A stretch of DNA of 8,417 bases from Bacteroidales bacterium (GCA_016783865.1 JADHVS010000190.1:1-8417), one strand, 5' to 3'. Shown: positions 1 to 6,771, numbered from the stretch's first letter. A program made the numbers and translations. Notes: generated by a model from the letters alone, not told the origin.

Positions 1-116
1 GGCATTAAAAAATCGGCCTGCAGACGGAACAGTTTCCTTCCCAAAAACCGGCCATAAAAACGGTAGGCCAAAACATAGCCTACCATGGCAATAACAGTCA
101 ATACGAGAGAGTTCAT
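1..116 (-). CDS. cstA: CstA-family carbon starvation / peptide transporter, N-terminal fragment
   Basis: Only the first 38 complete codons are inside the window; the gene continues beyond the left edge. The reading begins MNSLVLTVIAMVGYVLAYRF and continues YGRFLGRKLFRLQADFLM. This is one hydrophobic helix (about residues 3-18) followed by a basic segment. The YRFYG motif, the basic stretch and the spacing to the final Met (followed by a Pro codon) match the start of the first conserved block in CstA proteins (E. coli CstA has YRFYG followed by a similar helix). CstA members are multi-pass inner-membrane transporters linked to peptide or pyruvate uptake under carbon limitation. The ATG at 116-114 overlaps the stop of a short upstream ORF as TGATG. 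No Shine-Dalgarno site is visible; the leader is A/T-rich. It lies in the same direction as the bat genes but is separated by about 340 bp containing a repeat element, so it is probably a separate transcription unit. Identity is from a short fragment only. Confidence 0.75.
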   Translation of the reverse strand, partial: MNSLVLTVIAMVGYVLAYRFYGRFLGRKLFRLQADFLM

Positions 117-262
117 CAGCCGAATTTAATTTTTTTCCGGACTTCATCTTCCGTGGGTTTTCTTTTTGACATCATGATGGGAGAAATTTTTAATGATGTT
201 ACTAAGATAATATAAACCAGAAAATTTGTGGTTATTCTGAACCTGTTTAAGGATGACATCAT
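116..262 (-). CDS. Possible 48-codon small ORF, translationally coupled to cstA
   Basis: This open frame of 48 codons has paired ATG codons at 262-257 and again at 175-170. Its stop TGA (118-116) shares its A with the ATG of cstA. The longer form has a basic N-terminus (RFR), a hydrophobic stretch (about residues 14-30, FLVYIILVTSL and onward) and a charged tail (KRKPTEDEVRKKIKFG). That could be a single-pass membrane microprotein; the shorter form, from 175, would be a 19-residue charged peptide. I recognise no family. Against it: the 5' part runs into the repeat-rich interval, there is no clear ribosome binding site, and the frame may simply be part of the cstA leader. For it: the TGATG coupling and the amphipathic charged tail. 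Confidence 0.25.
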   Translation of the reverse strand: MMSSLNRFRITTNFLVYIILVTSLKISPIMMSKRKPTEDEVRKKIKFG

Positions 263-266
263 GATG
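167..266. repeat. 13-bp direct repeat pair containing a palindrome
   Basis: TGACATCATGATG occurs at 167-179 and again at 254-266. The copies are 87 bp apart, an exact multiple of three, so both supply Met-Met-Ser at the same phase of the small ORF. The inner CATCATGATG is a perfect 10-bp palindrome. It could be a protein-binding site repeated in the cstA leader or a remnant of the neighbouring repeat element. Confidence 0.55.
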
Positions 267-273
267 AAAAATT

Positions 274-373
274 GTCATGCTGAACTAGTTTCAGCATCTA
301 CACAGATTCCGAAACCCTGATCTGCATCCCCGATCTTCATCGGGGCAGGCAGGGCAGGCAGGTTCGGAATGAC
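274..373. repeat. Intergenic inverted-repeat element of about 100 bp (REP/MITE-like)
   Basis: The element is bounded by GTCAT (274-278) and ATGAC (369-373). It contains nested palindromes: ATGCTGAA/TTCAGCAT (277-284 with 290-297); ATTCCGAAACC (306-316) against GGTTCGGAAT (361-370) with one bulged base; and a central hairpin CCCCGAT-CTTC-ATCGGGG (328-345). A perfect 9-bp tandem duplication GCAGGCAGG follows the hairpin (345-353, 354-362). No ORF inside looks real. The GTCAT...CTGAA/TTCAG layout resembles dispersed intergenic repeats seen in Bacteroidota genomes, which I recall but cannot search here. It may form a transcript-end structure for batE or affect mRNA stability, but lacks the T-run of a standard intrinsic terminator. 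Confidence 0.65.
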
Positions 374-414
374 TTGACAAACAAACAGATGTCAATTTCA
401 TTGTGAATTTCAGT

Positions 415-436
415 TCCTGAGTTCTGTGCTTCAGGA
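415..436. repeat. Short hairpin just downstream of batE
   Basis: TCCTGA (415-420) pairs with TCAGGA (431-436) around a 10-nt loop; GATGAC-type sequence follows, as at the ends of the neighbouring 100-bp element. It starts about 19 bp past the batE stop codon. In the direction of transcription no T-tract follows, so a rho-independent terminator is not supported. It is more likely a degenerate half copy of the same repeat family. A similar degenerate copy may lie at 234-257. Confidence 0.4.
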
Positions 437-454
437 TGACTATGTTAAAATATT

Positions 455-1210
455 CTACAAAGGAATAATATCTTCCTCCTTCAGCCACCCTACATTGCCG
501 TCAGCCAGCTTAATTTCACGCCAGCCTGCAAGTTCGTCGACGATGGTAATACGGGTGCCTTCGTGAAGCTGGAATAGCTCTGTTCCGCTTTCATCAGGGG
601 AACTTTTTATTGTAACTGACGGAGATATTATGATAGCGTAATTGTGGTTGTAAACCATTTTCTTCTGGAAACCGGCGAATAAAAATGTAGTCAGGGAAAT
701 CACAAGTAATAACATGCTCAATCCAAATGAAATCTTCCTCAGCACCATCCTGTTTGAAAACAGGAATACCAGCAGTAATCCGAGCATAAGGATAAAGGTC
801 AGGATACTTGTTATAGCCCAGTTATCAACAGATTCAATACCAACTATGCTTCTGAACCACTTTTTCAACTGCCATTCAGGGAGGACTTCGATTTCATCCA
901 CCACATATTGCCTGGCCATTTCAAGGTTATGATTTATCTCTTCATCATCAGGATCAAGGAGTTTTGCCCTTTCATACTGCACAAGTGCCATGGTAAGCTT
1001 ATGCGATTTAAAAAATGCATTACCAAGGTTGTAATAGAGTTCTGAGGATACAAATCCTGAATCGATCACCAGCTGGTATTTATCGATGGCCAGCTCATAT
1101 TCACCATTCATATAATGCTCATTACCAGCAACAACAAGGCTGTCCAGATCATTTGCATATATCCCCTGGCATGCAAAATAGAGTGACAATATGAGTAACA
1201 TCTTCTTCAT
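455..1210 (-). CDS. batE: BatE: TPR and SH3b domain membrane protein of the Bat operon
   Basis: This is the last gene of the bat operon, 251 residues. In order: signal peptide or N-terminal anchor (about 1-19, ending GIYA); two TPR units (about 22-55 and 57-90, the second containing YYNLGNAFFKSHK and ALVQYERAKLLDPDD); two membrane helices (about 131-152 and 160-181) separated by a short basic loop (RMVLRK); and a C-terminal bacterial SH3 domain (about 191-249, with the GWREIKLADGNVGWL core). The basic loop places the inter-helix turn in the cytosol, so both TPR and SH3b regions should be periplasmic. TPRs bind partner proteins, and SH3b domains often bind peptidoglycan or peptides, so an envelope scaffold role is inferred. 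The start ATG overlaps the batD stop as TAATG, indicating coupling. The TPR-TM-TM-SH3b layout is the usual BatE form in Bacteroidota. No terminator was found after the TAG stop. Confidence 0.92.
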   Translation of the reverse strand: MKKMLLILSLYFACQGIYANDLDSLVVAGNEHYMNGEYELAIDKYQLVIDSGFVSSELYYNLGNAFFKSHKLTMALVQYERAKLLDPDDEEINHNLEMARQYVVDEIEVLPEWQLKKWFRSIVGIESVDNWAITSILTFILMLGLLLVFLFSNRMVLRKISFGLSMLLLVISLTTFLFAGFQKKMVYNHNYAIIISPSVTIKSSPDESGTELFQLHEGTRITIVDELAGWREIKLADGNVGWLKEEDIIPL

Positions 1211-3024
1211 TATCCTCGCAGGCTTTGTTCTGTTTTACTGATCAATACGGCAGTTTCACTATACAATTTCTCCATACGGCTGTCATCCGATGACGGGGAA
1301 TATCTCGCCATTTCACATTCATCAATAATGCTTAATATATTATCGATCAATTCATTATCAGACAAATAATCTGATAATGATTGTCTCGCAGTTTCTTTCG
1401 AAAGATCAGCTACCGGGATACTCAGTTTGTCGCTGATGTAACCCCAGATGGCTTTTAAAACAGATTCATAAAAGTTTTCGCGATCATTTTGTTTCAAATG
1501 CTTTGCCGCTTGCTTCATCCTCTCCCTGGCTACCCTGTTTGCCTTTTTATTCCTGACCAGATCAATGTTCTGTCTTCGCTTGATATACCGTCTCCAGAAA
1601 ATAACAATAAAAAGGAAAGCAATTATCGCTACAGTGTAGAAGAGCCAGAATCCTGTTGTACCATAGAAAATCTTTCCTGCAGGAACCAATTTGAATTTTG
1701 ATGATTTAATAAACAGTATATCGCTGCCCAGTATCTGAAGGTCCTCTTTTGACAAACCTGAAACTACACCTGTACTTTCTTCACTATCTCCTTTCTTTAC
1801 AGTGATATTGTATTCGGTGGAGCGGAGCGTTTTATACTGACCGGCCGCGATATCGAAGTATGAAAAGGTCACCGGAGGAATCCTGAAATTACCGGCATGA
1901 CGTGGGATGATCAGGTATTCAAAGGTTTTAGAACCAGATTGTCCGGTGGAAGTATTTTCAACGTTGGAACTGATCTTCGGATCGAATGTCTCAAAGTCAG
2001 GAGGAAAATCTATATTCGGGGGATCGATCAGTTTAATATTCCCATTTCCCTTTACATTAATCTTTAATGTTATAGCATCGTTAGTAACCATGTCCGTTTT
2101 ATCAATGGAGGAACTCATCGTGATGCTTCCCACTGCACCGCTGAAGGATGATGACTTACCTTCAGGCAGTGATTTTACATTGATTTTTACAGGTTTTGAT
2201 TCAAGGTTAACTGAAACATTGCTATAGGAAGGTCCAAAGAAATCATCAAACACACTCCGCTGGTTTTGTACCCTCTGTCGCACATAGGTTTCCAGTTTAA
2301 ATGGTTTGATGACAATCTCTCCACTCCTTTGCGGGAACAGGATCACCCTTCTTATTATACCGGTATTATATATGACTCCATTTACATTTTCCCTTTCAAG
2401 GTTAATCTGTGAAGGGGTTTCAATATCCTGTGTCCAGAATCCGGCAAAATCCGGCATTTCACTACTTCCAAATCCCGATATCCCAATTCTTGTATAGAGT
2501 TTTATCGTGGCAATTATATGTTCTCCCTGATAGACCGATTTTTTATTTGTCAGGACCTGTACATAGAGCTCTTCTTTGGGTACTTCCTGTTCCGGTTGTT
2601 GTGACTGGGAGGGCTGTCCCTGTTGCGCCGGTGCGGCTTGCTGATCCCCAATCACTTCGACCTCGGACAAATTGGACGTATATTCTTTATTATCAACAAT
2701 CACTGTTGCGGGATCAATAGTGAATTTTCCCGGTGCAGTGGCTTGCAAATAGTAGGTATATGATATGGTTATGCTCTGACTTGTCCGGCCATTAATAACC
2801 TGAAAACTGCTTGAGGTGGACTGGTTAGGTCCGCTCAGTACATAAAAATCCTTGATTTCAGGGGCATTGAATGAAGAGGGACGGGCATTCACCGTAAAGG
2901 TAAGCCTGAACTGCTCTCCTACCCTCACCGCCTTCGGAGCCTCAGCAGTAAACTGCACATCCTGCCCGGATATGTACAGTGTACCAGATAATATAATCAA
3001 TAATATGTTGATTCCCTTCCTCAT
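1210..3024 (-). CDS. batD: BatD: large beta-domain single-pass membrane protein (oxygen tolerance family)
   Basis: The chosen ATG at 3024 gives 604 residues and a clean signal peptide (MRKGINILLIILSGTLYISG, then QDVQF). A GTG 12 bp upstream (3036) is in frame, but it lies inside a tandem repeat and adds only MNRK. After the signal, a first Ig-like beta domain (about 22-125) ends in a Gln/Pro-rich linker (128-148). More beta-sandwich sequence follows (about 152-285 and 300-410), then one membrane helix (about 457-477) and a basic helical cytosolic tail (480-604). The FYESVLKAIWGYISDKL motif at about 518-534 is typical of BatD tails. The length and layout fit the BatD family (Pfam BatD, oxygen tolerance). 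BatD is thought to work in the periplasm with BatA and BatB, but its biochemical activity is unknown. It overlaps batE by one base. The gap to batC is 22 bp and filled by a heptamer repeat. Confidence 0.93.
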   Translation of the reverse strand: MRKGINILLIILSGTLYISGQDVQFTAEAPKAVRVGEQFRLTFTVNARPSSFNAPEIKDFYVLSGPNQSTSSSFQVINGRTSQSITISYTYYLQATAPGKFTIDPATVIVDNKEYTSNLSEVEVIGDQQAAPAQQGQPSQSQQPEQEVPKEELYVQVLTNKKSVYQGEHIIATIKLYTRIGISGFGSSEMPDFAGFWTQDIETPSQINLERENVNGVIYNTGIIRRVILFPQRSGEIVIKPFKLETYVRQRVQNQRSVFDDFFGPSYSNVSVNLESKPVKINVKSLPEGKSSSFSGAVGSITMSSSIDKTDMVTNDAITLKINVKGNGNIKLIDPPNIDFPPDFETFDPKISSNVENTSTGQSGSKTFEYLIIPRHAGNFRIPPVTFSYFDIAAGQYKTLRSTEYNITVKKGDSEESTGVVSGLSKEDLQILGSDILFIKSSKFKLVPAGKIFYGTTGFWLFYTVAIIAFLFIVIFWRRYIKRRQNIDLVRNKKANRVARERMKQAAKHLKQNDRENFYESVLKAIWGYISDKLSIPVADLSKETARQSLSDYLSDNELIDNILSIIDECEMARYSPSSDDSRMEKLYSETAVLISKTEQSLRG

Positions 3025-3029
3025 CTTCC

Positions 3030-3050
3030 GATTCACGATTCACGACTCAC
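3030..3050. repeat. Three-copy 7-bp tandem repeat at the batC/batD junction
   Basis: On the plus strand the sequence reads GATTCAC, GATTCAC, GACTCAC (3030-3036, 3037-3043, 3044-3050), three head-to-tail units with one substitution. The array covers the batC stop codon (3049-3047) and the in-frame GTG that could be mistaken for the batD start. A gain or loss of one unit would change the spacing between these otherwise tightly packed genes. A similar heptamer array lies in the moxR-proximal gap at 8072-8096. Confidence 0.75.
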
Positions 3051-3745
3051 CAATCTTTTAGTACTGCAATCCGCTGAACTTTAGCTTTCTGCTTTTTCAA
3101 CTTTTCCTGAAGCTGCTGTTCATCCTGTTGCAAGGCTTCGAGCATTCTTCTTGCATCCTCTTCCGATATCTGATCCATCGGCTGCTCTTTTTGTTCCTCC
3201 TGTTCACCCTGTTCTTCTTGCTGTTCCTGTTGCTCCTGCTCCTGCTCCTGCTCCTGCTGGTCCTGATTCTGATCCTGGTTATCCTGGTTTTGCTGCTGCT
3301 GTTGTTGTTGCTGCTGAAGCATATTCATCGCATAGGCCAGGTTATGCTTTGTGTCAGGATCATTGGGATTATTCCGCAAGGCCTGTTTGTAGGCCTCAAT
3401 GCTTTCCTGAAGCTGATTATTCTTCAAAAGGGAATTTCCCATGTTATGATAGATCCTGCTCAGTTCCTCACGGTTAATTTCAGGATCAGCAATATTGGAA
3501 AACTTTCTTGCCGCATCTTCATACTTTTCCTGTTTATACAAGGCATCCCCCAGGTTAAAATTTCCTTCATAGGAATTTATTTCCTTGTCAAGGGCCTTGC
3601 GGTACTGGATCTCTGATTCATTGAACTCACCCCCGTTGTACTCTTTATTACCCTGACGAATATATTTCCTTTCACCCTGTGCCATTGTCATTCCGGAAAT
3701 CAGGGTAAAGGCTGAAACCAGGCTTAATATCTTAATTCCTCTCAT
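3047..3745 (-). CDS. batC: BatC: secreted TPR protein with Gln/Glu-rich tail
   Basis: 232 residues. A signal peptide (1-22, ending GMTMA before QGERK) is followed by three TPR-like units (about 26-55, 60-91 and 96-130; SRIYHNMGNSLLKNNQLQES is the clearest). Then come a low-complexity Gln/Glu/Asp tract (144-188, beginning with nine Gln) and a charged helical C-terminus (about 192-232) ending KDW. No cysteine follows the signal peptide, so it is not a lipoprotein. The TPRs suggest a periplasmic adaptor holding BatA, BatB, BatD or BatE together; this is inference from family and context. The terminal basic helix with a KDW end is, as I recall, characteristic of Bacteroidota BatC. The start codon overlaps the batB stop as ATGA, so translation is probably coupled. 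Strain-level length change in the Gln tract is likely, given its repeat structure. Confidence 0.92.
   Translation of the reverse strand: MRGIKILSLVSAFTLISGMTMAQGERKYIRQGNKEYNGGEFNESEIQYRKALDKEINSYEGNFNLGDALYKQEKYEDAARKFSNIADPEINREELSRIYHNMGNSLLKNNQLQESIEAYKQALRNNPNDPDTKHNLAYAMNMLQQQQQQQQQNQDNQDQNQDQQEQEQEQEQQEQQEEQGEQEEQKEQPMDQISEEDARRMLEALQQDEQQLQEKLKKQKAKVQRIAVLKDW
3231..3316. repeat. Trinucleotide and hexamer coding repeats in batC
   Basis: Two repeat types lie inside the batC Gln/Glu tract. Four perfect copies of TGCTCC (3231-3254 on the plus strand) encode alternating Gln-Glu. A nine-codon CAG/CAA run (3290-3316) encodes nine Gln. Both are in frame, and units of 3 or 6 bp would change protein length without frameshift. 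Confidence 0.8.
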
Positions 3746-4773
3746 CTGTCAAATAATTTTATCTTGCTTAACCACCGGTTTTTTCTATCCAGAATGAGGA
3801 AATCGATCAATAATAGTAAAAATCCCATTCCAAACAAATATTGAAACCGTTCCTCATAATCTGAATAGATCAGGGCATCTATTTCCTGTTTATCCATTTT
3901 ATTGATCTCATCAAATATGGCATCAAGGCCAATCCGTGTATCGCTCGATCTGACGTATACTCCATTACCGGCTGCTGCAATTTGTTGTAACATACGCTCA
4001 TTTAATTTACTGATCACAGTATTGCCCTGCCGGTCCTTCCTGAAAGATTTTTGACCCGTACTTGAATACACCGGAATTGGAGCCCCATCGGGATCTCCGA
4101 TACCGATGGTATGTACAATAACACCCTTCTCAACTGCTGCCTTTGCAGACTGGATGGCATCATCTTCATGGTTCTCCCCATCAGTTATGATAATCAGGGC
4201 CTTACTTGACTCAGCCTGAGGTGTGAATGATTTCATCCCCAACTCAATTGCCGAACCGATTGCCGTTCCCTGTTTGGGTGCTATATCGGTCGCAACCGCC
4301 GCCAGAAATAGTTTTGTTGATACATAATCTGTGGTGATAGGCACCTGGATATATGCATCCCCGGCAAAGACGATCAGGCCTATCCGGTCATTGACCATTC
4401 TGTCGACCAGTTTTGAAATAGCCTGTTTGGCACGTTCCAGCCTGTTTGGTTGAATATCCTCTGCCATCATGCTGTTCGAAACATCAAGTGCAATGATGAT
4501 CTCTACTCCCTCTCTTTTTATCTCTTTGAGTTTTGATCCGAATTGGGGCCTTGCTATACCAATAATCAACATAGTGAGAGCCAATAATACTATCACATAT
4601 TTTAATACCAGCCTTCCGGCCGATGCTGCAGGCATGAGTTCTGAGATCACCTTATCCTCACCAAACCGCCGGATGGCTTTTTTCCTGACATAAAACACCA
4701 CGAAAAGCAATGCCAGTAATACCGGTATGGCTATTAAAAAGTAGAGATATTGGCTATTTCCGAATCTGAACAT
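3742..4773 (-). CDS. batB: BatB: membrane-anchored VWA-domain protein
   Basis: 343 residues. Two N-terminal membrane helices (about 9-28 and 55-73) flank a basic loop (RKKAIRRFGEDK). A VWA domain follows (about 90-290), then a third helix (about 311-328) and a basic end. The MIDAS metal site is complete: D97-x-S99-x-S101 in LDVSNSMMAEDIQPNRL, T170 in QGTAIGSA and D198 in ITDGENHEDD. By the positive-inside rule the loop and C-terminus are cytosolic and the VWA domain is periplasmic. VWA domains with intact MIDAS bind a divalent ion and a partner protein; here partners are probably BatA, BatC or BatD. The start ATG follows the batA TAG stop directly with no gap. The gene is paralogous to batA next door: both share the SM-(M/L)-A-(E/Q)-D-x-x-PNRLE block. 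Confidence 0.95.
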   Translation of the reverse strand: MFRFGNSQYLYFLIAIPVLLALLFVVFYVRKKAIRRFGEDKVISELMPAASAGRLVLKYVIVLLALTMLIIGIARPQFGSKLKEIKREGVEIIIALDVSNSMMAEDIQPNRLERAKQAISKLVDRMVNDRIGLIVFAGDAYIQVPITTDYVSTKLFLAAVATDIAPKQGTAIGSAIELGMKSFTPQAESSKALIIITDGENHEDDAIQSAKAAVEKGVIVHTIGIGDPDGAPIPVYSSTGQKSFRKDRQGNTVISKLNERMLQQIAAAGNGVYVRSSDTRIGLDAIFDEINKMDKQEIDALIYSDYEERFQYLFGMGFLLLLIDFLILDRKNRWLSKIKLFDR

Positions 4774-5766
4774 CTATGGTATTCTTCTTAAAACAATATG
4801 TCTTAACAAAATCTCCAGGAAAAGAATAAGCGCGGCACCCAGGCCGAACATGAGGTATTCCTCCTCACGTTTGCTATATTCTTTCACATCGATTTTCGAT
4901 CTTTCCATCTCATCGATCTCCTTGTAGATCTCAATCAATTTCTGATTATTGGTTGCCCTGAAATATTTTCCATCCGTGATGGATGCAATCTGCTGCAGAA
5001 TCTCTTCATCAATTTCTACAGGCATTTGACGGATCTGGGTGCCAAAAGGTGTTTGCACCGGTACAGGAGCCATTCCCTGTGTCCCAACACCAATTGTATA
5101 TACCCTGACACCAAATGTTTTAGCGATCTCGGCTGCTGTTAGCGGGGCAATGGATCCCATGTTATTTACACCGTCTGTAAGGAGGATGATCACCTTACTT
5201 ATCGCTTTGCTGTCTTTCAATCTGCTTACGGCATTTGCCAGCCCCATCCCGATGGCGGTTCCATCTTCTATCATTCCACTTTCAATATCCTTGAACAGGT
5301 TCACCAGAACAGCATGATCTGTCGTTAGCGGACACTGCGTAAAACTTTCACCGCTATAGACTACCAATCCCATTCGGTCGGTTGGGCGGCCAGCTATAAA
5401 CTCCATTGCAACATCCTTGGATGCCTCCAGCCTGTTTGGCCTTAGATCCTGAGCAAGCATGCTGGAAGAAATATCCAGTGCAATGACTATATCTATCCCT
5501 TCGGTTGTTACATCCTGCCATTTGTTAGTTGATTGGGGCCGCGCCAGAACTGTAATGATCAGGCCAAGGGCAATAATCCTGAAAGCAAAAACCAGATGTC
5601 TTAAATATGGTTTAATGGAGCTTCTTCTACCCTGGAAACCCCGGATAGTAGAAATCTGAACAGGTGCATAGGCACTTTTGTCCTTCCAGACATACCAGGC
5701 TATTATGGGTATGAAAAGCAAGAGCAGCCAGAAATATTCGATATGTTCGAATGTAATACTAATCAC
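4774..5766 (-). CDS. batA: BatA: membrane-anchored VWA-domain protein
   Basis: About 330 residues. No ATG is available near the 5' end. A GTG at 5766-5764 gives MISITFEHIEYFWLLL, which looks like a typical BatA start. A TTG at 5775 would instead overlap the upstream stop as TTGA and add three residues. Numbering from the GTG: two membrane helices (about 11-27 and 58-74) around a basic loop, a VWA domain (about 90-285), a third helix (about 305-321) and an RHIVLRRIP end. The MIDAS residues are D98, S100 and S102 (LDISSSML), T170 (DGTAIGMG) and D198 (LLTDGVNNMG), so the metal site is intact. Charges place the VWA domain in the periplasm, as in BatB. It is likely to form a complex with BatB and BatD. 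The stop codon abuts the batB ATG. Confidence 0.95.
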   Translation of the reverse strand: MISITFEHIEYFWLLLLFIPIIAWYVWKDKSAYAPVQISTIRGFQGRRSSIKPYLRHLVFAFRIIALGLIITVLARPQSTNKWQDVTTEGIDIVIALDISSSMLAQDLRPNRLEASKDVAMEFIAGRPTDRMGLVVYSGESFTQCPLTTDHAVLVNLFKDIESGMIEDGTAIGMGLANAVSRLKDSKAISKVIILLTDGVNNMGSIAPLTAAEIAKTFGVRVYTIGVGTQGMAPVPVQTPFGTQIRQMPVEIDEEILQQIASITDGKYFRATNNQKLIEIYKEIDEMERSKIDVKEYSKREEEYLMFGLGAALILFLEILLRHIVLRRIP

Positions 5767-5771
5767 TATTT

Positions 5772-6746
5772 TCAATCAATCATTTTCTGTGTTCCGACTT
5801 CTTCCTCAATGAATTCTGTACCTGAAAGATTTATTGCAGGCTTGGTCCTCATTACAAATTCATATGCATTGTCGAGATTTACCTCATTATCTGATGGTAA
5901 TGGTTTTTCCTTTGCAAATTTTACCAGGTCGGCCAGGTTTAGTAATTGCCTTAAATGATCATACAAATCAGGAATAGCTCCTCTATGTTGCTTCCAGTCC
6001 TCCAATATCTCATGGCTGGTTTCTTCCATGGCAGGAATCTGGTATCTTTTTTCCAGGTAAATCCTGATGATCTCAGTCAACCTCGTGTAATACTGTTTAT
6101 AGTCATTTTTCTGCCATAGTTTCTCCATTTTCAGTTTATCCAGCTCCCTCAATGCCAGAACATGGGCAGGTTCCTCAGGTTTTACTACTTTGAATACCGG
6201 TTTATTTAATTTTCGCTGACGGATATAGTAAATTATCCCTGCAACAATAATAAGCACACCAAGTCCGACCAACACCCATGGGAATACTTCGATGAATCCT
6301 ACAGGGACATGTATGGGCTGTTTGATATCCCGGATGGCAGTATCTACCGGAACAGTTAAAACAGCAAGGTACTGTGGATGAGTCTTCAGGCTGTCAGACC
6401 AGGTAGCTGATTCCAGTCCGAATGTTATTGGGGGTATCTCAAACAACCCCGAATCGAAGCAGGTCAGCAGCAGGTCCTGATTAAGAATTAGCTGGCCATC
6501 CTCCTGAATGAATGTATCAACAGGTGAAGCTGACAGGATTTCTATTTCCTTAATTAAAGTATCGGCCAATACCGGAAAGTGAACAAAAATTTCCGCTGGT
6601 TGACTCACGTAAAGATTCATATGGAACTGATCACCAATAGTGATATAGTGTGTGTCGAGCTCTGCCTTGATCTCAACATATTGACCAAGCAAGCCTGCCG
6701 GCAGTACAATCAACATTAGTGATATGATATTCCTGATAACTTTCAT
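5772..6746 (-). CDS. BatD-like/DUF4381-like single-pass membrane protein of the Bat operon
   Basis: 324 residues. Signal peptide (1-21, ending LLG before QYVEI), a beta-rich ectodomain (about 22-150), one membrane helix (about 155-175, followed by RQRK), then a cytosolic helical region (about 190-300) with the motif AHVLALRELDKLKMEKLW and YYTRLTEIIRIYLEKRYQIP. The last block, then AMEETSHEIL, resembles DUF4381-type proteins found in bat/moxR clusters. Its order (beta ectodomain, TM, helical tail) mirrors a small BatD. It has no established name, so no symbol is given. It sits between the DUF58 protein and BatA, the normal position in Bacteroidota Bat loci, and may connect the cytosolic MoxR/DUF58 pair with the periplasmic Bat proteins (inference). 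An AGGAGG stretch lies upstream, with about 14 nt to the ATG, a longer spacing than usual. Family call moderate; membership of the Bat operon firm. Confidence 0.85.
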   Translation of the reverse strand: MKVIRNIISLMLIVLPAGLLGQYVEIKAELDTHYITIGDQFHMNLYVSQPAEIFVHFPVLADTLIKEIEILSASPVDTFIQEDGQLILNQDLLLTCFDSGLFEIPPITFGLESATWSDSLKTHPQYLAVLTVPVDTAIRDIKQPIHVPVGFIEVFPWVLVGLGVLIIVAGIIYYIRQRKLNKPVFKVVKPEEPAHVLALRELDKLKMEKLWQKNDYKQYYTRLTEIIRIYLEKRYQIPAMEETSHEILEDWKQHRGAIPDLYDHLRQLLNLADLVKFAKEKPLPSDNEVNLDNAYEFVMRTKPAINLSGTEFIEEEVGTQKMID

Positions 6747-6771
6747 CCTGTAATTACTATCCTCCTGTGCG

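Noticed and set aside
202..209. TATCTTAG (minus strand) as a Bacteroidota -7 promoter box for cstA
   Set aside because: It matches TAnnTTTG with one mismatch, but I found no convincing -33 box at the right distance.
328..345. CCCCGAT-CTTC-ATCGGGG as an intrinsic terminator for batE
   Set aside because: No T-run follows on either strand, and it is about 110 bp past the stop codon inside a repeat element; it remains possible as an RNA-stability structure.
291..488. A minus-strand 65-codon frame across the batE end and the repeat element
   Set aside because: It overlaps the batE C-terminus in another frame, runs through palindromic repeat DNA, has low-complexity Pro/Ala/Cys sequence and no ribosome binding site.
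1907..2227. Plus-strand frame opposite batD, and similar ones at 2306-2497, 2409-2720 and 2852-3061
   Set aside because: All lie antisense inside a well-supported coding region, with no recognisable domain.
3022..3036. GTG at 3036 as the batD start
   Set aside because: It lies in the heptamer repeat; ATG at 3024 gives a normal signal peptide.
3231..3316. Regular repeats as a CRISPR array
   Set aside because: Units are 3 and 6 bp with no spacers and are in frame within batC.
3128..3616. Long plus-strand frames opposite batC rich in Leu or Pro/Ala
   Set aside because: They are the complement of the Gln/Glu repeat codons (CAG read as CTG); long only because of the repeat.
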